The position numbers and the translations under genes were made by a program. From Spirochaetota bacterium (GTDB lineage Bacteria; Spirochaetota; UBA4802; UB4802), in NCBI GenBank assembly GCA_040756435.1, contig JBFLZD010000024.1, forward strand, positions 1 through 54,047: a DNA stretch of 54,047 bases, in the 5' to 3' direction. Under the pieces are notes generated by a model that was not told the DNA's origin, ran no database searches, and saw only the letters and a list, made by a program, of their open reading frames with translations. Below, in pieces: positions 16,900 to 24,662 of the stretch. Numbering within the stretch: position 1 is the stretch's first letter; each line of letters opens with the position of its first letter.

Positions 16900-17719
16900 G
16901 CCACCGTACAACCCGCTCTACCTTTTGCAATAATGCAACATTGGAACGTTTTTTTGCCCCCTGATATAACACAGAACATTTTTGAAGCGCAACCTCAACT
17001 GCTTTATGGTAGTAAGCTTCCGGAAGCAATAAACCATCATTAGCAATCAGCTTGCATAGTGCATACACTCTGAAACGGTCCATACCCCACAGGGATAATG
17101 ACAGTTGGTCGCTGTGTCCGCCAAATTTTACAATAAGCTTTTGGGGAATAAAACCAATATAGTATTGCCAGGCAACACGCAGCCACAGATCATAATCCTC
17201 ACATACAGGCATACGCTCATCAAACATGCCCACCCGCTCAAACACACTGCGGTGCACCACCACTGCCGAAGGGCTCACCAGGCACAGATGCAGGCAATCC
17301 TCAAATATATGTCCTTCTTTTTTTTGATGCTTTTTCATTGGGTTGACGCGTTTGCCGTTTCTTATCCATAACTCATCAGTCTGATGGATATATATATTGG
17401 GATGAGCCTGAATATATTCATAGTGTGCAGCAAGTTTTCCAGGCAGCCACATATCGTCTGAATCAAGAAAGGCTATCCACTCTCCCTGTGCCTGCTGTAT
17501 ACCACGGTTACGCGCTGTGCTCACGCCACTATGGGGTATGTATATGTACTTAATTTTATTTGTATAGTGCGATAGTACCCGGGAAGTATCATCTGTTGAA
17601 CCATCATCAACCACAATACATTCATAGTCAGTAAATTTCTGCGTAAGTACTGACTCAACTGCCCGTGTAACCAGATGCGCTCTGTTAAAGGTGGCAATAA
17701 CAACCGAGAAAAACGGCAT
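16847..17719 (-). CDS. Family 2 glycosyltransferase
   Basis: 290 residues. The GT-A fold of GT2 enzymes is clear: SVVIATFNRAHLVTRAVESV, CIVVDDGSTDDT for the nucleotide site, GVSTARNRGI, FLDSDDMWLPGK for the metal-binding DxD, and EDYDLWLR for the catalytic base region. It would transfer a sugar from an NDP-sugar to a lipid, glycan or polysaccharide at the cytoplasmic face. It begins 3 bp after mlaD, so it belongs to the mla transcript, perhaps modifying a lipid or surface glycan. The end overlaps the convergent gene by 53 bp. Confidence 0.92.
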   Translation of the reverse strand: MPFFSVVIATFNRAHLVTRAVESVLTQKFTDYECIVVDDGSTDDTSRVLSHYTNKIKYIYIPHSGVSTARNRGIQQAQGEWIAFLDSDDMWLPGKLAAHYEYIQAHPNIYIHQTDELWIRNGKRVNPMKKHQKKEGHIFEDCLHLCLVSPSAVVVHRSVFERVGMFDERMPVCEDYDLWLRVAWQYYIGFIPQKLIVKFGGHSDQLSLSLWGMDRFRVYALCKLIANDGLLLPEAYYHKAVEVALQKCSVLYQGAKKRSNVALLQKVERVVRWLTVDSQSTSVYPDLVEE

Positions 17720-17722
17720 GTA

Positions 17723-18406
17723 TTATTTTTCACCCTTAAACAAAAACTTTACAGGATGTTTTTTGAGTTCAACCGAAATTTCATTCATGGTTTTTGCAGT
17801 TTCACGGAACGAAGCCATTATAGCCAGTATATCTTTTTGTGAATCCTGCAATACTGAGCTTATGGTCTCCACACTCTTTGAAAGATTAGCAACCAGACTG
17901 CGGATATTGCCTTTGCTTTCCAGTGATATATCCTGAATAACAGCTACAGTATTAGTCAGGGTTGCAAGAAGCGCATGCACATCCTGCACTATTGTTTCAA
18001 GGCTAACATACTCAACACCTTCAATTACTGCTCCGGGACGCAACAATGCTTCTTTTTTAACTGGATTTCTTATTTCTATAACAGTATCACCAATGATATT
18101 CTGATTCATAATGACTGCTGAACAGTCTTCATACATATCAATTTCTTTCTTAATACGTAACAGTGCCAGAAAATGTAATGATGGCTTGTACACCGGAATA
18201 ATATCCACTACCCTTCCCACCGTGTAGCCTTTTATTTTTACCTGTGTGCCGTTTTTTATTGAAGAAATATTATCAACCTTCATATACACATCAATGGTTG
18301 ACGTTGCAAAAGAGTAGCCTAATTTAAGAACAACAAACACCAGAAGTATTACCAGCGGTAAAAGTATAAATATAGCAACCCGTATTTCATTCTTTTCTAA
18401 TTTCAT
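17723..18406 (-). CDS. mlaD: MCE-domain protein of an Mla-type lipid transporter
   Basis: 227 residues. An N-terminal membrane helix (IFILLPLVILLVFVVLKLGY) is followed by the MCE domain: DVYMKVDNISSIKNGTQVKIKGYTVGRVVDI and later SAVIMNQNIIGDTVIEI, matching the strand pattern around GxxVxxxGxxVGxV. A C-terminal helical tail (about 140-227) would form the hydrophobic channel or partner contact. MlaD hexamers link the inner-membrane ABC complex to periplasmic lipid carriers. Gene order mlaE-ATPase-mlaD on one strand supports the call. There is no mlaC or mlaA nearby. Confidence 0.9.
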   Translation of the reverse strand: MKLEKNEIRVAIFILLPLVILLVFVVLKLGYSFATSTIDVYMKVDNISSIKNGTQVKIKGYTVGRVVDIIPVYKPSLHFLALLRIKKEIDMYEDCSAVIMNQNIIGDTVIEIRNPVKKEALLRPGAVIEGVEYVSLETIVQDVHALLATLTNTVAVIQDISLESKGNIRSLVANLSKSVETISSVLQDSQKDILAIMASFRETAKTMNEISVELKKHPVKFLFKGEK

Positions 18407-18417
18407 AAGTCTTACTC

Positions 18418-19185
18418 CTAACGTAAGGTCATTGGCCCATACGGCAATACTTTTACAAATTGTTTCACATATTCATTTTCAAATGTTTCAAATTCTTCCT
18501 TTGTTCCATCAAAAACAATACTCCCTTCATGCAGCATGATAAACCGCGTTGCAATATCAATATACACTAATGGCTGATAAGTGACAACTATAACAGTTTT
18601 ATTTGGTGCAAAAGCACGGTTTTGCAATGCCTGCAAAAAAATCTGTGCATTCCAAAGGCATTGCCCTTCAAGAGGGTGTTCAATTAAAAGCATATCAGGA
18701 TCCAACGCAATAGCTCGTGCAAAAGCAGTCCGCAACATCTCAGACTGGGTGAGCATAACGGGACGTAAATCCCTGCAATGCGATAAATGAAGATACACAA
18801 TGAGGGAATCAACTAGTTCATGAATTTCTTTTTCGGATAAATCAGTGTGGTACCTGAGTGGCAGCGCTATATTTTCATACACTGTCATATTACTGATGAG
18901 CGCATACCCACGTTGTACATACCCAAATATCTTTCTGAAATTATGAACCTCAACAAAGTCCATATGTTTAATATGTTGCTCTTTATAAAGCACTTCACCA
19001 CTATAATTTTCCAGAGCATGAGCAAGCAGCGGGCAAATATAATCAATACCACTATCCTCAGCACCAAAGATGACAACATCCTCACCCAAGCATAAATTAA
19101 ATGAAACATTACGAAGGTTTTGCTTGCCACCTTCAATAGTAACATTTTTAACTTCAATCAGTTGTTTTATTTCATTACATTCCAT
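18418..19185 (-). CDS. MlaF-like ABC protein with degenerate ATPase motifs
   Basis: 255 residues, placed between mlaE and mlaD where the ATPase MlaF belongs, and with MlaF-like length and surroundings (LIEVKNVTIEGGKQNLRNVSF). Every catalytic motif is altered. The Walker A position reads GAEDSGID (41-48), so the P-loop Lys and Thr are missing. The signature LSGG is LTQSEML. The Walker B end LLIEHPLEGQ has His where the catalytic Glu should be. The H-loop reads TYQP without His. Secondary structure and the flanking ARAIALDPDMLL are kept and the frame is intact. It is probably a scaffolding pseudo-ATPase or uses another ATPase in trans. It begins 2 bp after mlaE ends. Confidence 0.8.
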   Translation of the reverse strand: MECNEIKQLIEVKNVTIEGGKQNLRNVSFNLCLGEDVVIFGAEDSGIDYICPLLAHALENYSGEVLYKEQHIKHMDFVEVHNFRKIFGYVQRGYALISNMTVYENIALPLRYHTDLSEKEIHELVDSLIVYLHLSHCRDLRPVMLTQSEMLRTAFARAIALDPDMLLIEHPLEGQCLWNAQIFLQALQNRAFAPNKTVIVVTYQPLVYIDIATRFIMLHEGSIVFDGTKEEFETFENEYVKQFVKVLPYGPMTLR

Positions 19186-19187
19186 AA

Positions 19188-19985
19188 TTAAAAATAAAAT
19201 AAGACTGAAATTACCGCATTAATGATAAAAATAACTAACAACGTGCGTATGACAGCTTTGGAAACAAAAATTGGAATTTCAAAGCTTGACTTTGGCTTTA
19301 AACCATAATAACAGCAAATAAGAGGAATGAGAACTCCATATATAATACTCTTGGTGATAGTTACCAGTAAATCATTGAAAGTAAATGCATCCAGCAATGT
19401 CTGTGTAAATGTTCCCATGGGAATATAGACGCTGGTCAGTGCTATCAGATACCCACCAAAAAAAGCAATTACATCAAAAATAATGATTAGTGTAAAAATG
19501 GCAGCAAATGAAGCGACGATTCGTGGCAATATAATATACATTCGTGTATCAATTCCCATAAGCTCCAGAGACAGTATCTCTCTGTTCTGGGTTTGGGTGG
19601 CAATTTCAGCAGCTATCGCAGAGCCTGATCGTGCTACCACAATTAAAGCGGTAACCAGTGGACCAAGCTCTCGGGCAATGATAATAACCAAAAGATTGCC
19701 AATAAAGCTTTCAATTCCGTATTTGGGGAAATTGGTGGTTGCCTGAATAATAACTGTCGCTCCTAATAATAGCGCAATCCATGAAACCAGTGGCAGCGCA
19801 TCTATGCCAGTAAATCGTGTTTGATTAACCGCTATTGTATATAGTGACCGAATTTTAAGATAGCGCAATGAACGAAAAGAACGAACAATAGCTTTCATGT
19901 ATGTATTGAAATCAGCAATACCCCGTATAATTCCATTAACCTTTTGCACAATAATGAAAATATTTTTTTTAATAATCTGCACCAT
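19188..19985 (-). CDS. mlaE: MlaE-type ABC permease
   Basis: 265 residues with five or six membrane segments. The family signature is present: ARELGPLVTALIVVARSGSAIAAEI, followed by the ELMGIDTRMYIILPRI cytoplasmic element that contacts the ATPase in MlaFEDB. MlaE moves phospholipids between the inner membrane and the MCE channel. It is the first gene of mlaE-mlaF-like-mlaD-glycosyltransferase. The start ATG is at 19985. The intergenic DNA upstream carries a 19 bp palindrome at 20023-20041 shared with the divergent gene. Confidence 0.92.
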   Translation of the reverse strand: MVQIIKKNIFIIVQKVNGIIRGIADFNTYMKAIVRSFRSLRYLKIRSLYTIAVNQTRFTGIDALPLVSWIALLLGATVIIQATTNFPKYGIESFIGNLLVIIIARELGPLVTALIVVARSGSAIAAEIATQTQNREILSLELMGIDTRMYIILPRIVASFAAIFTLIIIFDVIAFFGGYLIALTSVYIPMGTFTQTLLDAFTFNDLLVTITKSIIYGVLIPLICCYYGLKPKSSFEIPIFVSKAVIRTLLVIFIINAVISVLFYF

Positions 19986-20022
19986 AGAATAATTTTTATA
20001 TTGAATTTATTTCAGTGTTTTC

Positions 20023-20041
20023 ACAGTGTGATACACACTGT
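20023..20041. promoter_or_regulatory. Perfect palindrome between divergent genes, candidate operator
   Basis: ACAGTGTG-ATA-CACACTGT is an exact 8 bp inverted repeat with a 3-base centre. It lies 38 bp upstream of mlaE and 34 bp upstream of the ATG of the divergent gene. The symmetry and position suit a dimeric repressor controlling both transcripts. No regulator gene is adjacent. Confidence 0.5.
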
Positions 20042-20075
20042 TATATTCAAAAAATATCTTTTGAAAGCGAATAGT

Positions 20076-21545
20076 ATGACTATGGCATATAAGGCTAAAA
20101 TCGTCAAGCTTGTTATTATTCTGGGTATTCTTCTTGTTTTTATCCTCCAGTGGCATAAGTTTATATATGTAGCAAATTATATTAAAGGATATTATATAAC
20201 CATCAAAGATTCACTTTTTACATCTGACACGGTTTCAATTATCTATCCAACACGTTTCTTCAATTATAAGCGCCCTTACCATCAAGCACCCCGTGTACTT
20301 CTTCACTGCGGCAATATGCTTCTCTATACAGCACCAAAAGAAGAACGGGTTAGTGACATAGCACAAAAGTTGATTGGGTATACCTATTATTACCGGGCAT
20401 CACATCTTCACAATGCAATTGTAACGCTCAATGCCTTAACATCTAAAACAGTTAGTGCAGGTTCAGTTATTGTGATACCGCATCCTTTACCTTTTATAAC
20501 CATAGACCTTTCCAAAAAGTCAATGACGCAAATACCCTATATAAAAGGTGTTTACTATTCAGGCAACAGTTTAGCAAGCAACAAAATGTTGCGGCAGCTT
20601 TCTGAGTTAAAACAGGCAGGAATAAACGCAGTTGTGTTTGATGTAAAGGATGTATGCGGCACAGTAAATTATAAAAGCCATGTACCCATGGTAGTTGAAC
20701 TGAATACCCATGAAAAGCGTCCTGTTGATGATGTAGTTACTCTCATACGAAACTTCAAGGAACTTGACCTGTATGTCATTGCACGCATCGCCGTGTTCCG
20801 TGATCACCTTCTGGTAGCAAAAAGCCCTGATATGGCTATAAAGTCAAAACGCACGGGTGGAATATGGAATCAGGGTTCAAAGGAATTATGGGTTGATCCA
20901 ACAAAACAAAGTGTATGGGATTATAATATAGCACTGGCCTGTGAAATTGCCACATTGGGTGCCGACGAGATACAATTTGATTATATACGGTTTCCCACTA
21001 CAGGGGACCTGTCAGATGCAGGGTATGCGTATGACTTTGGAAAAAAAACAAAAGTGGAAACCATAACTGAATTTTTGGCAAAAGCAAAAAATGAATTGCA
21101 TAAGCTCAATACCGCAGTTTCTATTGACATCTTTGGTGTTGCTGCATGGCAAAAAGAAGAAGACGTCAATAAGTTAGGGCAAAAAATTGAACTACTGGCA
21201 CGTAACTGTGATGTAATCTCGCCTATGCTGTATCCTTCTCACTTCAATGACAATTTTGATGGATATGCAAACCCTGGCGACCAACCATATTACTTTATTG
21301 CAACCGGGAACAAAAAGGTGCAGGCGATAGCTCCTCATATACTAATCCGCCCGTGGTTACAAGCTTTCAAATGGCGTGTCAGTTATTATGATGAAGACTA
21401 CATACTTGCTCAGGTTAAAGCATGCATCGAAACCAATACCTATGGGTACCTGTTCTGGAATGCATCCAATGACTATACGATAGTGTATAAAGCTTTTATG
21501 AAAAAGAATAACGGAATTCAAAAAACAAAGGGGAAAAGCAAGTGA
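20076..21545 (+). CDS. DUF4015-type putative glycoside hydrolase with LysM-like region
   Basis: 489 residues from ATG 20076; the frame extends upstream into mlaE's start but without a ribosome site. A membrane anchor or signal sequence (LVIILGILLVFILQW) comes first. Residues about 85-160 resemble a LysM module (MLLYTAPKEERVSDIAQKL, ...LNALTSKTVSAGSVIVIP). The rest is the DUF4015 barrel: INAVVFDVKDVCGTVNY, LYVIARIAVFRDHLL, DEIQFDYIRFPTTGD with the likely catalytic Asp, VISPMLYPSHF and IRPWLQAF. The family is predicted to cleave an envelope polysaccharide, and the LysM-like part would target peptidoglycan or glycan. The last 4 bp overlap the methyltransferase gene. Confidence 0.85.
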   Translation: MTMAYKAKIVKLVIILGILLVFILQWHKFIYVANYIKGYYITIKDSLFTSDTVSIIYPTRFFNYKRPYHQAPRVLLHCGNMLLYTAPKEERVSDIAQKLIGYTYYYRASHLHNAIVTLNALTSKTVSAGSVIVIPHPLPFITIDLSKKSMTQIPYIKGVYYSGNSLASNKMLRQLSELKQAGINAVVFDVKDVCGTVNYKSHVPMVVELNTHEKRPVDDVVTLIRNFKELDLYVIARIAVFRDHLLVAKSPDMAIKSKRTGGIWNQGSKELWVDPTKQSVWDYNIALACEIATLGADEIQFDYIRFPTTGDLSDAGYAYDFGKKTKVETITEFLAKAKNELHKLNTAVSIDIFGVAAWQKEEDVNKLGQKIELLARNCDVISPMLYPSHFNDNFDGYANPGDQPYYFIATGNKKVQAIAPHILIRPWLQAFKWRVSYYDEDYILAQVKACIETNTYGYLFWNASNDYTIVYKAFMKKNNGIQKTKGKSK

Positions 21546-22348
21546 TAGTCCAAGATAAGAATTTTTTGCATGATTATATAAAAGTGTGGGATGATGGTGC
21601 TATTAAGGACGCACCATTTATCACATTGGGGCTTGAAGCTGTACTGACCGATTACTATGGAAACCTATTAGATGCTCCACCACCGTTTGAAGTGAAACCT
21701 GGTGAAAAAATACTGGATTTAGGCTGTGGCTGGGGCCGCGTGTTAAAGCCGGTCAGGGCTATTACTGGCGATGCTGTAGGGCTTGATATCTCACACCAGA
21801 TGCTCATTGCAGCACATAACCATCTAAACCATCACAATCTTCCAACGCCATTGGTCAGAGGGGATGGCACAGTATTACCATTTAAGGATTGTAGCTTTGA
21901 TACAGTCTATTCGCTTCTGGTATTGCAGCATCTTTCCAAAGAAAACGGGAAAAAAGTGATAAAAGAAATACACCGTATATTAAAACCTGGCGGGAAAGCA
22001 TTTATACGGGTACCTTCCCGGTTTGCTCCTGAAAATCTGTTGATGGCATTTTTGCAACTTATAAGCATCCACATATTCAGATATAAAGACCCTATCAGAA
22101 TGCGCTTCTACTGTATTGGTGAGATACATAAAATCTGTAAGCCCTTCCGTACTGTAGAAATAACCGCACATGAATTCAGACCACCGTGGAACTTTCACAC
22201 ACCATGGACATGGCACTACATTATCATCCCACAGCGATTCCACAAGCGTCTGCGAGTGCTATCGGACAAAATAGAAAAAAGGGCAAACAGTAAAAGCCCA
22301 TGGCTTAAGCACTTTGGTGTGACACTGATGATTAAAGTGGTAAAGTAA
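21542..22348 (+). CDS. Class I SAM-dependent methyltransferase
   Basis: 268 residues starting at GTG 21542, overlapping the preceding stop (GTGA). Motif I is ILDLGCGWGRVLKPV, motif II acidic end VGLDIS, then GDGTVLPFKDCSFDTVYSLLVLQH and RILKPGGKAFIRVPS, the Methyltransf_11 pattern. The substrate is unknown; UbiE- and glycolipid-type enzymes share this outline. Translational coupling to the glycoside hydrolase gene suggests an envelope-glycan or lipid substrate. Confidence 0.88.
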   Translation: MIVQDKNFLHDYIKVWDDGAIKDAPFITLGLEAVLTDYYGNLLDAPPPFEVKPGEKILDLGCGWGRVLKPVRAITGDAVGLDISHQMLIAAHNHLNHHNLPTPLVRGDGTVLPFKDCSFDTVYSLLVLQHLSKENGKKVIKEIHRILKPGGKAFIRVPSRFAPENLLMAFLQLISIHIFRYKDPIRMRFYCIGEIHKICKPFRTVEITAHEFRPPWNFHTPWTWHYIIIPQRFHKRLRVLSDKIEKRANSKSPWLKHFGVTLMIKVVK

Positions 22349-22378
22349 GCGTTGCTACAGCTATTCCATCACACCATA

Positions 22379-23944
22379 TTACGTCCATACTGGATAAATT
22401 TTATTATTGTTATATTTAAAATCAATGCATTGTAGCTGTACAAGCCGCTCAACCTGGCTTGTTATTTCTTCCTTTGAAAATTTTGTTTTTTGTGATAAAT
22501 ACTCAACAAATTCTTTTTTAACATCAACGGGAACCCCATTCTCTATACCCGGAAATTCTTCAATAAGCCTGTCTAATATCATGTCACGCACTATTTCAAA
22601 TGACCGTATATTGCTGATTAGCTCCTGTTCATTTTGTGAAAGCTTCTGACCCTGTTTTTGCTTTTCACCCAATGACAAAATATATGCTTTTATGCTGCCA
22701 TTGAATCTATCAACTATCTCATTAATCCTATCAGCAGTAACCCACGGTGTAATCGAAACAGCCCTGTTAGCATCATACAGATCCCAGTCATTGGTTAAAA
22801 TCTCAATGCCGTAATAATCTTTCATTTCACGCACTTCGGTACCAGGGAATGGTGCCAGCACATGGAACCCGTAATTATCGCTTAACTCTTTTGCAAATTC
22901 CAGGGTCTTCTTTATTGTCTCTTCTGTTTCGCCCGGTAAACCCAGTATATACGACGTCATGGGGCTAATGCCAGCCTGCCTGCACATATCAACGGCTTGC
23001 TTACATTTCTCAAGTGTTATCTTTTTCTTTACCTTATCCAGAATCTCCTGATTGCCGCTTTCAATGCCAAAGCACAGCATGGTGCACCCAGCTTCTTTCA
23101 TGTGATGCAACAACTCTAAATTTACTGTATCAACGCGAGCAAATGCAGTCCACGGATGATTGATGCCACGCCTTACAATTTCCTTGCACACTTCAATGCA
23201 GCGGCTTTTATGCGATGTAAAAAGATCATCGACGATATTTATCTGCTTAAATTTCATGGTAGCAAGCATGGCAAATTCATCTACAACACGTTTTGTTTCA
23301 AAATAGCGTACCTTCCTTCCCACCATCTTGCTGCCAACACAAAAAATACAATTAAACGGGCATCCCCGTGATGTCATCATGTTAATGGGAAAACCAAGCG
23401 CTCTATATTTTGATAGCTCTACTAAATGCCGCGCAGGGTATGGAAGGTTATTAATATCGGCGATAAAATCTCTGTTGGGATTATGAACTATCGCATTGTC
23501 ACTATCGCGGTATGAAATGCCTTCAATGTTTGCATATGCATCTTTATCATATAGGTGCGATAGTAACTGATGAAAAGTCACTTCCCCTTCACCACGCACA
23601 ATAACATCTATATACAGGTGGTGCAGCAACATATTGTGCGCATCAAACGTTGCATGTGGGCCTCCCAGTACAGTGATACAATCGGGATTGATTTGTTTAT
23701 AAACTTTTAGAATTGCCAATGCCTTTTTTATGTTCATGGTAACACCGGTTGAGCCAACAACATCCGGTGCAAATGATGACATAACATCCTGTGCACGGTT
23801 TTCTGAAAATCTGTTTACTATATAATCCTCAATTTTTACTTGAATATCTTTTTCTTCAAGATATGCAGCAAGTGCCATAAGTCCAAACGGTGGTGATGGC
23901 GATTCCTCAAACGGATATGGTGGATTAATAAGCAGTACTTTCAT
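22379..23944 (-). CDS. B12-binding-domain radical SAM protein
   Basis: 521 residues. The N-terminal ~150 residues are the B12-binding-like Rossmann domain (VLLINPPYPFEESPSPPFGL, LGGPHATFDAH, VIVRGEGEVTF). The radical SAM core follows with the cluster motif SRGCPFNCIFC and downstream ARVDTVNLELLHHMKEAGC, CFGIESGNQEILDKV and SYILGLPGETEET. A C-terminal region of about 130 residues is helical and of unknown role. Such enzymes methylate or rearrange unreactive carbons in lipids, cofactors or natural products. The gene converges on the methyltransferase gene 30 bp away. Three copies of the GCGATAGT word lie within it. Confidence 0.9.
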   Translation of the reverse strand: MKVLLINPPYPFEESPSPPFGLMALAAYLEEKDIQVKIEDYIVNRFSENRAQDVMSSFAPDVVGSTGVTMNIKKALAILKVYKQINPDCITVLGGPHATFDAHNMLLHHLYIDVIVRGEGEVTFHQLLSHLYDKDAYANIEGISYRDSDNAIVHNPNRDFIADINNLPYPARHLVELSKYRALGFPINMMTSRGCPFNCIFCVGSKMVGRKVRYFETKRVVDEFAMLATMKFKQINIVDDLFTSHKSRCIEVCKEIVRRGINHPWTAFARVDTVNLELLHHMKEAGCTMLCFGIESGNQEILDKVKKKITLEKCKQAVDMCRQAGISPMTSYILGLPGETEETIKKTLEFAKELSDNYGFHVLAPFPGTEVREMKDYYGIEILTNDWDLYDANRAVSITPWVTADRINEIVDRFNGSIKAYILSLGEKQKQGQKLSQNEQELISNIRSFEIVRDMILDRLIEEFPGIENGVPVDVKKEFVEYLSQKTKFSKEEITSQVERLVQLQCIDFKYNNNKIYPVWT

Positions 23945-23994
23945 AGTGTCCCTTTAATCGTTGATTTTTAAATTATATGAGTAGTGAATGTATT

Positions 23995-24475
23995 ACCACT
24001 GCCATTTTGATATGGTGTCCTGTAATTCAAAACATTACTATTGTCAATACCATTACATGTATTAATTAGTATTGTCATTCCACTCTTCATATTTGTCATT
24101 TCAAGCATTACTTTTGTCATTTGAAGCATTACTTTTGTCATTTCGAGCGTAGCGAGAAATCTTCATCCGCCACTTTAAGATTTCTCAGTCGCTTTGCTCC
24201 TTCGAAATGACCAAATGAACTTCGTTCATCGAAATGACAGATTAGCACTGCCATTTCGATCTTGTTCCGTAATCTCTATCCCCACCATTGTAGATCCTGA
24301 ATCAAGTCCAGGATGACTTATTGCCTAACCGTCATTCCGGGCTTGACCCGGAATCTTTTCCCCTACTTTAAGATTTCTCAGTCGCTTTGCTCCTTCGAAA
24401 TGACGAAATGAACTTCGTTCGCCGAAATGACAGGGAATGCTACCATTTGTGAAAATGACATTACTAAAATAAACA
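23995..24475. repeat. Interspersed inverted repeats (tttcgagcg.. and tgaatcaagtccagga families)
   Basis: No gene. Units of about 21-24 bp (aagcattacttttgtcattt) repeat at 24095-24145. Then tttcgagcgtagcgagaaatc pairs with gatttctcagtcgctttgctcc-type arms, twice (24139-24210 and 24362-24405), with aacttcgttc palindromes after each. At 24290-24355, cctgaatcaagtccaggatga and cattccgggcttgacccgga form further short inverted repeats, a family that reappears at 34.23-34.37 kb. Confidence 0.8.
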
Positions 24476-24592
24476 AATTTTAGCAATATTTTTTTAAAAA
24501 AATATAGTTTATACTAACATATGCACATGAATACCTGCTACAATTGAATTATCATTTTTTCATATATATTTATTAAAATTTATATATTTTAA

Positions 24593-24621
24593 TTGACAAT
24601 ATGATATACTATACGTATAGT
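24593..24621 (+). promoter_or_regulatory. Sigma-70 promoter overlapped by a perfect 14 bp palindrome
   Basis: TTGACA at 24593 and TATAGT at 24616 are exactly 17 bp apart, a near-consensus promoter for the acyl-CoA synthetase gene. The palindrome ACTATACGTATAGT (24608-24621) covers the -10 box and adjoining spacer, as expected for repressor control. The TetR-type regulator 2 kb downstream has a different-looking palindrome, so the cognate factor is not certain. Confidence 0.65.
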
Positions 24622-24662
24622 TTCAAAAATAGTATTATTCTAAAGAAATGGTGAGGTTAAAT

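Noticed and set aside
18418-19185. Treating the MlaF-like gene as a decayed pseudogene
   Set aside because: No stop or frameshift, family length retained and gaps of 2-11 bp to its neighbours indicate an expressed protein.
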